Positions 1-8,268 of a stretch of DNA of 64,000 nt are shown here, one piece after another. Below the pieces are notes generated by a model. It was not told the origin of the DNA and made no database searches. It saw nothing but the letters and a program-made list of their open reading frames with translations. Every line of letters begins with the position of its first letter. Within the stretch, counting starts at the first letter, position 1. Position numbers and translations under genes: made by a program. This stretch comes from Sideroxydans sp. (GTDB lineage Bacteria; Pseudomonadota; Gammaproteobacteria; Burkholderiales; Gallionellaceae), in the NCBI GenBank assembly GCA_028710605.1, contig JAQTTU010000007.1, positions 62,001-126,000 of the forward strand, in the 5' to 3' direction.

Positions 1-1
1 G

Positions 2-343
2 CAAGACGATCTGTTCGCTTGGGCCAAGCAGACCGGCAACCAGATTCTTAAATCCGAGAAGATGCCCGACGGCGGAACCGGCTACCACATCAAGAAAGGC
101 GCAGGCAACGCGCTTGCCACCAACGTCACACTGGATATTCGCGGCGCGGTCTGCCCCGGCCCGATTGTCGAAGCGAAGAAACTGCTGAACGGCATGCAAA
201 ACGGCGAAGTTCTGAAGTTGATCAGCGACTGCCCCGGCGTGCAATCCGACATCGGCGGCTGGGCTTCCGCCACCGGCATGACCTTGCTGGACTCCGTCGA
301 GGCGGCATCCGGCGTGCACGAGTTTTACATCCGCAAAGGCTAA
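2..343 (+). CDS. Tandem TusA-domain sulfur-carrier protein, 5' end cut
   Basis: The reading frame is open from base 2 with no start, so the gene begins outside the window. About 113 residues are visible. The first 30 or so look like the C-terminal half of one TusA domain (ending in a GYHIKKG strand). They are followed by a second, complete TusA domain with its CPxP signature (residues VCPGPIVEAK) carrying the sulfur-accepting cysteine, and a closing FYIRKG strand. TusA proteins carry persulfide sulfur between enzymes in the cytoplasm. A two-domain version is less common than the single 75-residue form encoded at 3873-4100. It is followed after 3 bases by an unknown gene and then a dioxygenase, probably one operon. 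Domain identity is secure; the total length and number of domains are unknown. Confidence 0.85.
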   Translation, partial: QDDLFAWAKQTGNQILKSEKMPDGGTGYHIKKGAGNALATNVTLDIRGAVCPGPIVEAKKLLNGMQNGEVLKLISDCPGVQSDIGGWASATGMTLLDSVEAASGVHEFYIRKG

Positions 344-346
344 CCA

Positions 347-943
347 TTGCGCATCAAGAGCCACTGGTTCAAAGAAGGCCGCGAACGCACGCCGCAGGAG
401 ATTTCCGATGCGTTGTCGTTCGTGGTTTCGCGCATCGCCGACAATGCGCTGAAGAATACGCGCAAGTTGAAATTCGAGATTGAAGTCGGCCAGCAATATC
501 TCGACTTCCTCGCCGAATTTTCGCTGTTCCTGATTCTGGTCGCCGACCGCATCGCCTACCGCAAACTCTCCGCAGAAGATCGCCTCACCTTCACCGGCAA
601 CCTGGCGAACCGCGTGGGCGAAACCTACGCCGAGAACCGCAGCCGTTTGCTGGGCGAAGATATGAAAGAATGCAAACAGCGTTTCATTGACCTGCTCAAC
701 CACCGCGCCGGGGAATACGCCGATTTCGCCTATGAAGAAAACGGCCCGGATTACGGCTTCTACCGCTACCTCGCCTACTGCATCGGCCAAATTATGAACG
801 AAGCCGACAGCGGCTGGATCATTGACCAGATGATTAGTAACGAAGCGCCGGAAGCGGTCAAAATGGTGGAAAAAACCCTGCGCGGTTTGTATGAAACAGA
901 ACCGAAACCGGCGCGCCGCCGCGCGGCCTCAAGCGGTGATTGA
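347..943 (+). CDS. Conserved hypothetical protein, alpha-helical, 198 aa
   Basis: I do not recognise this family. The frame starts at a TTG three bases after the tandem-TusA stop and ends directly before the ATG of the dioxygenase gene, so it is probably translationally coupled to both. No other start near 347 fits better. The protein is rich in charged and helical segments, has no signal peptide, no clear membrane segment and no CxxC motif. It ends in a basic Arg/Ala tail (RRRAASSGD). Its place between a sulfur-carrier gene and an iron/2-oxoglutarate oxygenase hints at sulfur metabolism, but that is only context. Confidence 0.6.
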   Translation: MRIKSHWFKEGRERTPQEISDALSFVVSRIADNALKNTRKLKFEIEVGQQYLDFLAEFSLFLILVADRIAYRKLSAEDRLTFTGNLANRVGETYAENRSRLLGEDMKECKQRFIDLLNHRAGEYADFAYEENGPDYGFYRYLAYCIGQIMNEADSGWIIDQMISNEAPEAVKMVEKTLRGLYETEPKPARRRAASSGD

Positions 944-1816
944 ATGAACAATCCGTTCGATCTCGGCGACACTGAAAGCTACCTGCGCTGGCGCAAACAA
1001 AAACTGGCCAGCGCCCCGACCTCGATCAACGGACTCATCGTCGAAGTGCGCGACCCGCGCGCCCTGACACCCGCCGAACACGCAGCCCTCGCCGAGCGCG
1101 TGCGCCGCTGCAACATGGCGATCTACGCCAGCCCGAGGCACGAAGCCGACACCGACATCCCTCGCCTGCTGGGCGCACAGTTCGGGCTGACGCGGCTAGA
1201 TGCCAACTGGCTGGCTGGCGAAGACGGCGTGTCGGAAATCCGCGTGTTCGACAACGGCACGCGCCAGCATTACATTCCCTACACCGACCGGCCCATCAAG
1301 TGGCACACCGACGGCTATTACAACCCGCCGCAGCGCGAGATACGCGCCATGGTGCTGCACTGTGTGCGCAACGCGGCGAGCGGCGGTGAGAATCAACTGA
1401 TGGATCACGAGATGGCCTACCTGCTGCTGCGCGATGAAAACCCGCAGCACATCGCAGCGCTGATGCAAGCCGATGTCATGACCATCCCCGAACGCGTGGA
1501 TGAAAACGACGGCGTGCGCGCCGCACAGAGCGGCCCGGTGTTCTCGCTGGATGCCAACGGCAACCTGCACATGCGCTACACCGCCCGCACCCGCAGCATA
1601 GTCTGGAAGCAGGATGCAGCAACACAGACTGCCGTGGCCGCGCTGGAGCATCTGCTGGCCTCAGACACACCGCACATCTTTCGCGGCCGCCTCGAACCCG
1701 GCATGGGCTTGCTGTGCAACAACGTGCTGCACGACCGCTCCGCCTTCAGCGACAACCCCGCCCATCCGCCGCGCTTGCTGTACCGCGCGCGCTATCTGGA
1801 TCGCATTCGCAGTTGA
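944..1816 (+). CDS. TauD/TfdA-family Fe(II)/2-oxoglutarate dioxygenase
   Basis: A 290-residue protein of the TauD/TfdA superfamily, whose members oxidise substrates (taurine, alkyl sulfates, carnitine precursors and others) using Fe(II), O2 and 2-oxoglutarate. The iron-binding HxD is visible in KWHTDGYYN near residue 125, the distal histidine in NNVLHDRSAF near residue 265, and the 2-oxoglutarate-binding arginine is probably in the following PPRLLYRARY segment. The ATG lies immediately after the TGA of the upstream gene. The substrate cannot be read from sequence. Next to a TusA-type carrier an organosulfur substrate is tempting, but many TauD homologues act elsewhere. Confidence 0.8.
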   Translation: MNNPFDLGDTESYLRWRKQKLASAPTSINGLIVEVRDPRALTPAEHAALAERVRRCNMAIYASPRHEADTDIPRLLGAQFGLTRLDANWLAGEDGVSEIRVFDNGTRQHYIPYTDRPIKWHTDGYYNPPQREIRAMVLHCVRNAASGGENQLMDHEMAYLLLRDENPQHIAALMQADVMTIPERVDENDGVRAAQSGPVFSLDANGNLHMRYTARTRSIVWKQDAATQTAVAALEHLLASDTPHIFRGRLEPGMGLLCNNVLHDRSAFSDNPAHPPRLLYRARYLDRIRS

Positions 1817-1823
1817 GGGGTTG

Positions 1824-1881
1824 GTAGGTGCGAATTCATTCGCACGCTCTACGAGTTTTGTGCGAATAAATTCGCACCTAC
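1824..1881. repeat. Inverted repeat, GTAGGTGCGAAT family
   Basis: Two 22-base arms (GTAGGTGCGAATTCATTCGCAC and a near-perfect complement) flank a short spacer. A second copy of the same palindrome lies at 21261-21311. It follows the dioxygenase gene and could act as a transcript-end hairpin, but it lacks a T-run. It is best read as a dispersed REP-like element. Confidence 0.8.
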
Positions 1882-1927
1882 AAATGCATCATGTAGATCC
1901 GTTTTTTTGCCCCACCTGCCCCGCAAG

Positions 1928-1988
1928 CCGCGCCAATAAGCAATCTACCGCATCCGTATCATGCAGATCGCCTATTGACGGGCTTCTT
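1928..1988. repeat. REP-like palindrome, GATCGCCTATTGACGGGC family (degenerate copy)
   Basis: The right arm matches the family core (GCAGATCGCCTATTGACGG); the left arm (CCAATAAGCAATCTACC) is decayed. Other copies are at 13665-13726, 16017-16078, 19101-19130, 30808-30852, 41620-41680 and 46692-46757. All lie between genes. Confidence 0.75.
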
Positions 1989-2015
1989 CACGATGTTGTG
2001 TTTGAAAATCCCATA

Positions 2016-2047
2016 TAAAAAGCCCGCGAAACTCGCGGGCTTTTTTT
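2016..2047. terminator. Bidirectional Rho-independent terminator
   Basis: A run of A, then GCCCGCGA, a three-base loop, TCGCGGGC and seven T. It serves the leftward FadL-type gene ending at 2077 and could also stop rightward transcripts from the dioxygenase operon. Confidence 0.9.
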
Positions 2048-2076
2048 GCGACTGCAAATCAGAACATGCGATCAAA

Positions 2077-3306
2077 TTAGAACTTGTAACGCAGCGATAC
2101 TTGGTAGGCCTTTTGCGAGTGAGTTGTGGTATTTGTTGGCATAGCTCCCAGATTGCTTATTGCAACAGCTTTTGTAACTTCGGGAGTAATCACAACCGCA
2201 CCTTCAACCGCAAGTGACTTTGAAATATCATAGCCGCCACCGAAGGTGACAGAATTTGTCACGATAGCCGGGAAGAACATATTGTTAAACACGTTGATCG
2301 CAGCATTGCGGTACGTGTTGTCCGTGAGTTCGCCGATTGGATCGTTGGCATGGTTATAACCCATGCCAAGCCAATAACCGCTAGCTGAATACTTAGCGCC
2401 TATCGCCAGAATATTCTGGTCCTTCCAATTGAAATCCTTGTAACCGGCCGCGCTACCCCACTGAATCAACTTGTAATCGGCAGTCAATGCAACGTTCTCA
2501 TTCACGGCAAGAGCAACACCCAATTTCATTTGGGCAGGCTGATCCAGATCATCACCAAAAGGAGCGCCAGGTCCACCAGCCATGAGACCGAAACCAGCGC
2601 CAGCACCGGAAATTTGTGTGCCATATTTTGCCGCAAATTTGGACTGATACGCGGCAGCTACTGTCACTGCTGATGTCGCGTTGTAATAGCCACCCACAGC
2701 AAAACCGAAGCTCGTGCTGGAATCTTTATTCTCTGCGGCATTGTAAGGGGCACCCGTAGAACCGTTGTAATTGTTATAACTCAGCATCAATGAACCATAT
2801 TGGAATATGGGTGAAAAACCCACACCATATTGATTCGTGTTATAGGCGATAGTCGGAACCACGCGCAAAATGCTTAGAGCTGATTTGGCTTTAACCAAAC
2901 CCAGCGAAGCGCTGGCACCGGTATAGTCAACGCCCATACCCGCGATTCCGCCCATCGCAACACCATAAGTCAAGTTATCGCTGAGTCTGTTTGAAAAAGA
3001 CACATCAGGAATATAGCTCGTATCCGCCGCGCTGCTTCCGTAACCAGCGTTCATCATGCCGGTGTTGGCTACTGTCGGCTTAAACAAATTAATACCACCC
3101 GTAACTTCCTTGCCTTTCGACTTGCCCAGCATGGCCGGATTTGCGAATGCGCTTTCAGCACCCACAAAATTAGCAACACCTGAACCACCCAGCGCTGTGC
3201 TTTGCGCACCCACGGCCATCATTTCGTCGCCGTTGGTTGCATGAGCCAATGGCGCTCCCGCCAAGCCCAGCGAAATTATTGAAGCTGCTATCTTTGTAAT
3301 TTTCAT
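2077..3306 (-). CDS. FadL/OmpP1-family outer-membrane transport protein
   Basis: A 409-residue outer-membrane beta-barrel of the OmpP1/FadL/TodX family, channels for hydrophobic compounds. The start was set at the ATG at 3306, preceded by a GGGAGAGAG ribosome site, because it gives a clean signal peptide (MKITKIAASIISLGLAGAPLAHA). The mature N-terminus has the family hatch sequence (MAVGAQSTALGGSGVA, then AESAFANPAML). The chain shows alternating amphipathic strands and ends in the aromatic sequence VSLRYKF expected for outer-membrane insertion. It is the last gene of the leftward tusA-dsrE2 group, separated by a hairpin. A role in uptake of a hydrophobic sulfur or carbon compound is possible but not shown. 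Confidence 0.88.
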   Translation of the reverse strand: MKITKIAASIISLGLAGAPLAHATNGDEMMAVGAQSTALGGSGVANFVGAESAFANPAMLGKSKGKEVTGGINLFKPTVANTGMMNAGYGSSAADTSYIPDVSFSNRLSDNLTYGVAMGGIAGMGVDYTGASASLGLVKAKSALSILRVVPTIAYNTNQYGVGFSPIFQYGSLMLSYNNYNGSTGAPYNAAENKDSSTSFGFAVGGYYNATSAVTVAAAYQSKFAAKYGTQISGAGAGFGLMAGGPGAPFGDDLDQPAQMKLGVALAVNENVALTADYKLIQWGSAAGYKDFNWKDQNILAIGAKYSASGYWLGMGYNHANDPIGELTDNTYRNAAINVFNNMFFPAIVTNSVTFGGGYDISKSLAVEGAVVITPEVTKAVAISNLGAMPTNTTTHSQKAYQVSLRYKF

Positions 3307-3330
3307 GCTTCTCTCTCCCTGAAATGTTAA

Positions 3331-3348
3331 AGGCACCGATTGGTGCCT
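3331..3348 (-). terminator. Small hairpin between dsrE2 and the FadL-type gene
   Basis: AGGCACC and GGTGCCT arms with a four-base loop lie 18 bases after the dsrE2 stop and 25 bases before the FadL-type start. Only a weak T-rich stretch follows on the minus strand, so it may attenuate rather than end transcription. Confidence 0.45.
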
Positions 3349-3365
3349 CTTTTGTTACTCCAGCT

Positions 3366-3836
3366 TTAAACGAACAAACAAATATCGGTTTCTCCCGCGA
3401 AATTCATGAAGGTTGCCGCGCCACCGTATTCGACGTTGTCGATGAACTCGCTCTTGTCGAACTCGAACAGGTCAACGGTCATCTGGCAGGCAACGAATTT
3501 CACGTCGGCTTCCAGGCACAAGTCGCGCAACTCTTCCAGCGTCGCAACGCCGTGCTTCTTCAGTTTTTGCTTCATCATCATGGTGGCCATGGATTCCATG
3601 CCGGGCAGCATCTGCACCATCACCGGCATCGGGACAGGCATGGGCATCGCCGGGTTGGCGAGCGGGCTGATCATCACGTTGGACAAGTCCTTGCGCAGCA
3701 ATTGCAGGCCGTAGAAGGTAAAAAACACCTGCACGTCGTAACCCAGTGCGGCGGCGGTCGAAGCCAGAATGAATGGCGGATATGCCATGTCCAGCGTGCC
3801 TTTGGTGGCGATGATTGCCATTTTCTTGGTTGTCAT
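3366..3836 (-). CDS. DsrE2-like (DsrE/DsrF/DrsH family) sulfur-transfer protein
   Basis: A 156-residue protein of the DsrE/DsrF-like superfamily, resembling the DsrE2 type that works with TusA and rhodanese in cytoplasmic sulfane-sulfur traffic of sulfur oxidisers. The N-terminal MTTKKMAIIATKGTLDMAYP begins a Rossmann-like fold. A hydrophobic, Met/Pro-rich central segment (residues about 58-90) is typical of DsrE2. Cys107 and Cys117 are candidate persulfide sites (LCLEADVKFVACQM). It lies 36 bases after tusA in the same direction, and the pairing tusA-dsrE2 supports the assignment. Confidence 0.85.
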   Translation of the reverse strand: MTTKKMAIIATKGTLDMAYPPFILASTAAALGYDVQVFFTFYGLQLLRKDLSNVMISPLANPAMPMPVPMPVMVQMLPGMESMATMMMKQKLKKHGVATLEELRDLCLEADVKFVACQMTVDLFEFDKSEFIDNVEYGGAATFMNFAGETDICLFV

Positions 3837-3872
3837 GCTCTCTCCTTTGATGGTTGGATGCAGCGGGTTGGA

Positions 3873-4100
3873 TTACTTCTTCTGCATGTAGAAGGTGTAC
3901 TCGCCGTTTGCTTCTTCCTGGGCGAGCAGCTGATTGCCGGTCTGTTCGGCGAATGCGGCCATGTCCTTGACGGAACCGCAATCGGTCGAGACGACCTTGA
4001 GCACTTGGCCGGAAGTCATGTCAACCAGCGCCTTCTTGGTCTTCACGATAGGCAAAGGACAAGACATACCGCGCGCGTTAAATTCTTTATCGAAATTCAT
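3873..4100 (-). CDS. tusA: TusA-family sulfur carrier protein
   Basis: A 75-residue single-domain TusA/SirA protein. The CPxP motif is present at residues 14-17 (GMSCPLPIV), Cys14 being the persulfide-carrying residue, and the protein ends in the usual YTFYMQKK strand. In sulfur oxidisers such TusA proteins feed sulfur to the Dsr or sHdr pathways and accept it from rhodanese/DsrE2. dsrE2 follows directly. The upstream SulP gene at 4248-6395 is 147 bases away, enough for a separate promoter. Confidence 0.93.
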   Translation of the reverse strand: MNFDKEFNARGMSCPLPIVKTKKALVDMTSGQVLKVVSTDCGSVKDMAAFAEQTGNQLLAQEEANGEYTFYMQKK

Positions 4101-4247
4101 TTTCTACCTCCAACAAGTTATTTGAACTACTACAAAATTGTGCATCAAAAATTGCGTCGCCGCACAAAGCCTGAGCGACATTATAGGAATATGCGAGCAT
4201 GCAGCGTCCATAGCCACCAAGGGTGGGAGCGTGATAGCCCATTGGAG

Positions 4248-6395
4248 TTATGCAACTGCACTACCCGCTGCGGCCAGCGGCTTGAGCGCCGGATTGAACG
4301 GATCGGTTTTTCCGGCCTCGCCCAGCCACTCGCAGATGGCGGCGAGCGCCATATCCTCATGGGCGAAGATGCGTTCCTGCCCGATCTCGTCGAACAGCCC
4401 GGTATGGTGCATCACATCCAGCACTTGTTTTTTGAGGCCGGAGAATACCAGCGTAACGCCGTTGGCGCGCAGCCGTTCATACAGCGCCTTGATGACCTCC
4501 TCGCCGGAGGCATCGAGATTATTGATGCCGTTGCCCACCACCAGCACATATTTCGCATTCGGCTTTTCCGCCACCGCTTCCAGCACGGCATCTTCGAAAT
4601 AGGCCACGTTGGCAAAATACAACTGGCCGTCGAAGCGCACCGGCACCACCAGTTCGCTGGTCGGCAAATCGGGATTGACCTTCACATCGCGCAACGTGCC
4701 ATCGGAATAGCGCGCCAACCGGGCAACGCGCGGCTTCATGGTGCGGTACAGGAACAGCACGATGGCGACCGCCGCGCCGAGCAGGATGCCGCTGTCCAGA
4801 TGCGGGGCGAAGGCCATGGTGGCAATGAAGGTCACCACGGCGGCGAGGCCGTCGTGTTTGTGCACCTGCCACGCGTGTTTGATGGCGGAAAAATTGATAA
4901 GGCCGATCACCGCCATGATGATGACCGCCGCCAGCACCGCCTGCGGCAGGTGATACAACAACGGGGTCAGGAACAGCAGCGTCAGCAGCACAATAACGCT
5001 GGCGAACACCGACGACAGGCCGGTTCGCGCACCCGCGTTGAGACTGACGGCGGAACGCGAGAACGAGCCGCTGACCGGGAAGGCATGACTGAAGCTGCCC
5101 ACGACATTGGCAAAACCCTGCCCCAGCAACTCCTGGTTCGGATTGATGCGTTGCTTGGTCTTGGCGGCCATGGCCTTGGCGATGGAAATGGCTTCCATGA
5201 AACCGACCAGCGAAATGACCAGCGCGCTGGAAAACAGTATGCCGAAATCACTCCAGCGGAATTTTGGCAACGCCAGTTCCGGCAAACCGGACGGGATGCT
5301 GCCCACCACTTCGCCGCCGCCGACCATGCTCAGTTCGCCCTTGTTCACTTTCTTGATGCGCCAGCGATAGCCGTCAGATTTTTCGCCCTGCGGCACTTGT
5401 CCGGTCAGATACAGTCGGGCAGGTTGAGTTTCGGTGGCGGGAATCTGCTCGAAAATGAATTTGCGCAGGGAGCGTGCGACCTTGCGGTTCTCGCTTTCCA
5501 AATCCTGTAGTTCCAGTTTGATCAGTTCGATTTCATATTTGAGCGCAGCCGAATGCTGGCTGCCCCCCTCGTGCTCTTTTTGCAGTTGCTTTAATTCGGC
5601 TGATTTGCTGCCGAGCTTGCCGTTCAGTTCGTCTATCTTGCTTTCCGCCAGAGCAAAATCATTGGCCAGGGTTTTTACCTCGCCATCCATGATTTGATCG
5701 ACCTTGCCCTTGCTGTTGTGCTCGAAGCCTATGCCCCAGCTCACCAGCGTGGTCAGCGTCACCGCGACCAACACATTGGGCAGTTTGGGCGTGTAGCGTT
5801 TCATCAGGAACATGATGGCGAATGCGGCCACCCCCATCGCCAGTGTCGGCAGGTGCGTTTCGCCTATCAGTTGCAATGCGCCCCACACGTCATTCAAAAA
5901 ATGATCGCTGCGCCCCATCGAAATACCGAACAGCTTGTTGATCTGCGACAGGCCGATGATGATGGCGGCGGCATTGGTGAAACCGACGATAACCGGATGC
6001 GACAGGAAGCTGACCACCACGCCCAGCTTGAATGCGCCCAGCGTCAGCTGGATCAGTCCGACCATCAGCGCGAGCAGCACGGCGAGTGCGATGAATTGCT
6101 CCGAAGCGGTGGCCGCCAGCGGGGCGAGCGCCGAAGCGGTCAGCAGCGAGACCACCGCCACCGGGCCGGTGGCCAATTGCGAAGACGAGCCCCACAGCGC
6201 CGCGATCATGCCCGGCAGGAATGCGGCATACAGCCCGTAATAAGCCGGCAATCCGGCCAGTTGCGCGTAGGCCATGGATTGCGGGATAAGCACCAGCGCG
6301 ACGGTGATGCCCGCGATCAGGTCGGCTTTGAGCGTCTCGCCGCGCAACGGCCACCAGGAAAGAAATGGAAGGAAACGCGTGAGACGGTTATTCAT
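4248..6395 (-). CDS. SulP-family anion permease with STAS domain and a coiled-coil insertion
   Basis: A 715-residue SLC26/SulP transporter. The N-terminal sulfate-transporter region (DLIAGITVALVLIPQSMAYAQLAGLP) and hydrophobic segments run to about residue 222. Residues about 227-360 are then hydrophilic, with a heptad-like stretch (about 240-312) and a short globular piece before the membrane core resumes (SDFGILFSSALVISLVGFMEA, NPNQELLGQGFANVVGSF). A STAS domain ends the protein (about 560-690). Ordinary SulP proteins of this type are about 550-600 residues, so the insertion explains the extra length. Downstream of soeABC and a second SulP gene, a role in sulfate or sulfite movement is likely. 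Direction of transport is inferred. Confidence 0.9.
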   Translation of the reverse strand: MNNRLTRFLPFLSWWPLRGETLKADLIAGITVALVLIPQSMAYAQLAGLPAYYGLYAAFLPGMIAALWGSSSQLATGPVAVVSLLTASALAPLAATASEQFIALAVLLALMVGLIQLTLGAFKLGVVVSFLSHPVIVGFTNAAAIIIGLSQINKLFGISMGRSDHFLNDVWGALQLIGETHLPTLAMGVAAFAIMFLMKRYTPKLPNVLVAVTLTTLVSWGIGFEHNSKGKVDQIMDGEVKTLANDFALAESKIDELNGKLGSKSAELKQLQKEHEGGSQHSAALKYEIELIKLELQDLESENRKVARSLRKFIFEQIPATETQPARLYLTGQVPQGEKSDGYRWRIKKVNKGELSMVGGGEVVGSIPSGLPELALPKFRWSDFGILFSSALVISLVGFMEAISIAKAMAAKTKQRINPNQELLGQGFANVVGSFSHAFPVSGSFSRSAVSLNAGARTGLSSVFASVIVLLTLLFLTPLLYHLPQAVLAAVIIMAVIGLINFSAIKHAWQVHKHDGLAAVVTFIATMAFAPHLDSGILLGAAVAIVLFLYRTMKPRVARLARYSDGTLRDVKVNPDLPTSELVVPVRFDGQLYFANVAYFEDAVLEAVAEKPNAKYVLVVGNGINNLDASGEEVIKALYERLRANGVTLVFSGLKKQVLDVMHHTGLFDEIGQERIFAHEDMALAAICEWLGEAGKTDPFNPALKPLAAAGSAVA

Positions 6396-6416
6396 GCAGA
6401 CCTCGGTTCGCCTGAA

Positions 6417-8261
6417 TTAAAGATTGCTTTTCACGTTCGCCTCCTCGCCCGCTTGCGGGAGAGGATTGAGGTGAGGGGAACGGGCTTGCCCGTTAGGTAA
6501 ATGGGTTTGGCACTCGGAAAAAATTCGTGTCGGACAGTTGCGGCATATTTCCGAATCGAGCGTGGCGTACACCGGCTTGATCCAGTTCGACATGGTCGGG
6601 AAGAAACCGCCCGCGCCGATGTCGTCCAGCTTATCGGATTTGCGCAGGAATTTGTACACATCGTCCTTGCACCGATAAAAATACAAACCGCCGCCCAGCT
6701 TGCGCCTGCGGCGCGCTTCCTGCGCCAACATCTCCGCACCGGCCACATCAACAAAATTGATGCCGCCGGCAACAATCAGCACCGACTTTTGCAGCGGATT
6801 GATTTCGTCGATTTTCAGCAAGCTGTTTTGCACATGATCCACGGCACCGAAAAAGATTGAGCCGTTGACACGCACCATGCTCAGCTGCGGGCATTGGGGA
6901 TGGTCTGCGGCTCCCACAAAGTGGTAAGCCCCCTCCTCTTTCGCCGGAACGACTTGCAGAATTCCGGGGCGCGATACGCGGTACAGATACATGGTCAGCG
7001 ACAGCAAAATTCCGAAGAAGATGCCCTTCTCCAGATCGACCAGCGTGCCGATCAGCGTGACAAACAAAATGACCGTCTCCGCGAGGTTGGTGCGAATAAT
7101 GGCGGAAATATGATGAAAATCGATCAACCCCCAAGCCACCAAAAATAAAATTCCCGCCATTGCCGCCGTCGGCAGATAGGAGGCGAGCGGCGCGACCAGC
7201 ATCAGGATGAGCATCAGGAAGATCGAGGCATACACTGTTGCCAAGGGCGTGCGCGCACCAGCGGCATAGTTCACGCCGCTACGGTTAAACGAGCCGCAAG
7301 AGGCGTAGCTGGAGAAAAAGCTGCCGACTATATTGGAAAAGCCTTGCCCGATAAATTCCTGGTTGCCGTCAATGCGCTGTTCGGATTTCACCGCGATAGC
7401 GCGCGAAATGGAAACCGCCTCGGTCAAGGCCAGCATGGTCACGACCAGCGCGGGGAAGAGTACCTTGTGAATTGTCGTATATGAAAAATCGGGAAACACG
7501 AAAGGCGGCAGGTGCGAAGGCAAAGCGCCCACCGTCTTGATATGCGTGACATCAACGCCAAATTCCCGATTGACCAGAAATGCGACCACGCTGCCCACTA
7601 CCATGGCCACGATCATATAAGGCAGCTTGGGGAGCATGCGCTTGGAGAGAATTCCGGTGGCAAGCGTAATTGAACCGACAAACAGCACGTAGAAATTGAT
7701 GCTGCCAATCTGCGCGACGGTCTGTTCGATCACCACATGAAACGGCGCGCCGCGCACGATGTTGATTCCCAGAAAATTCTTGATTTGACTGGCCGCGATG
7801 AGCACTGCCGCGCCCGCCGTGAAGCCGATGACCACGGTGTGCGAAATGAAATTGACCAGCACCCCCATGCGCGCCAAACCCAGAATCAGTTGGAACACGC
7901 CCGTCAAAAAGGTAAGCGTGAGCACCATGCTGATAAATTGCTGTGAACCGGGCTCGGCGAAAGGGCTGATGGCCGCGAACACCGCAATGGAGATGGCGGT
8001 GGTAGGTCCCGAAACCAGATGCCAGCTCGATCCGAACAGTGCGGCGATGATCGCCGGAATCATCGCGGCATACAGGCCGTATTCCGGCGGCATCCCGGCG
8101 ATGGTGGCGAAAGCCACCCCTTGCGGCAACACGATCAATGCGCCGGTGATTCCGGCGATCAGATCGGCACGCGTCGATGTACGGTCCACCAGATGCTTCC
8201 AAAGCATGAATGGCAATAAACGATGCAACCAGTAATTGCGTGCGTGCAGGTGGGTGGACAT
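6417..8261 (-). CDS. SulP-family anion permease with STAS domain
   Basis: A 614-residue SulP transporter with the usual N-terminal region (RADLIAGITGALIVLPQGVAFA), the conserved core (DGNQEFIGQGFSNIVGSFFSSY) and a C-terminal STAS domain (about 440-560). The end carries two cysteine pairs (EICRNCPTRIFSEC) and then a tail, RSPHLNPLPQAGEEA, encoded by a dispersed palindromic repeat at 6441-6478, so the original stop was probably lost or moved. It starts 8 bases after soeC and precedes the longer SulP gene by 21 bases, consistent with one soe transcript. Likely role: export of the sulfate made from sulfite, or sulfite import. Confidence 0.9.
   Translation of the reverse strand: MSTHLHARNYWLHRLLPFMLWKHLVDRTSTRADLIAGITGALIVLPQGVAFATIAGMPPEYGLYAAMIPAIIAALFGSSWHLVSGPTTAISIAVFAAISPFAEPGSQQFISMVLTLTFLTGVFQLILGLARMGVLVNFISHTVVIGFTAGAAVLIAASQIKNFLGINIVRGAPFHVVIEQTVAQIGSINFYVLFVGSITLATGILSKRMLPKLPYMIVAMVVGSVVAFLVNREFGVDVTHIKTVGALPSHLPPFVFPDFSYTTIHKVLFPALVVTMLALTEAVSISRAIAVKSEQRIDGNQEFIGQGFSNIVGSFFSSYASCGSFNRSGVNYAAGARTPLATVYASIFLMLILMLVAPLASYLPTAAMAGILFLVAWGLIDFHHISAIIRTNLAETVILFVTLIGTLVDLEKGIFFGILLSLTMYLYRVSRPGILQVVPAKEEGAYHFVGAADHPQCPQLSMVRVNGSIFFGAVDHVQNSLLKIDEINPLQKSVLIVAGGINFVDVAGAEMLAQEARRRRKLGGGLYFYRCKDDVYKFLRKSDKLDDIGAGGFFPTMSNWIKPVYATLDSEICRNCPTRIFSECQTHLPNGQARSPHLNPLPQAGEEANVKSNL
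6441..6478. repeat. Dispersed CTCGCCCGCTTGCGGGAGAGG-type repeat at the end of sulP2
   Basis: A short palindrome (CGCCCGCTTGCGGG) followed by the GATTGAGGTGAGGGG flank. Relatives occur at 40642-40707, 41726-41805 and next to REP copies at 15963-16015 and 19050-19100. Here it is translated as the last residues of the SulP protein. Confidence 0.7.
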
Positions 8262-8268
8262 ATTGAGA

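Noticed and set aside
3324-5510. 728-residue open frame on the plus strand
   Set aside because: It is antisense to dsrE2, tusA and the SulP gene, is His/Gln/Arg-rich and has no family features.
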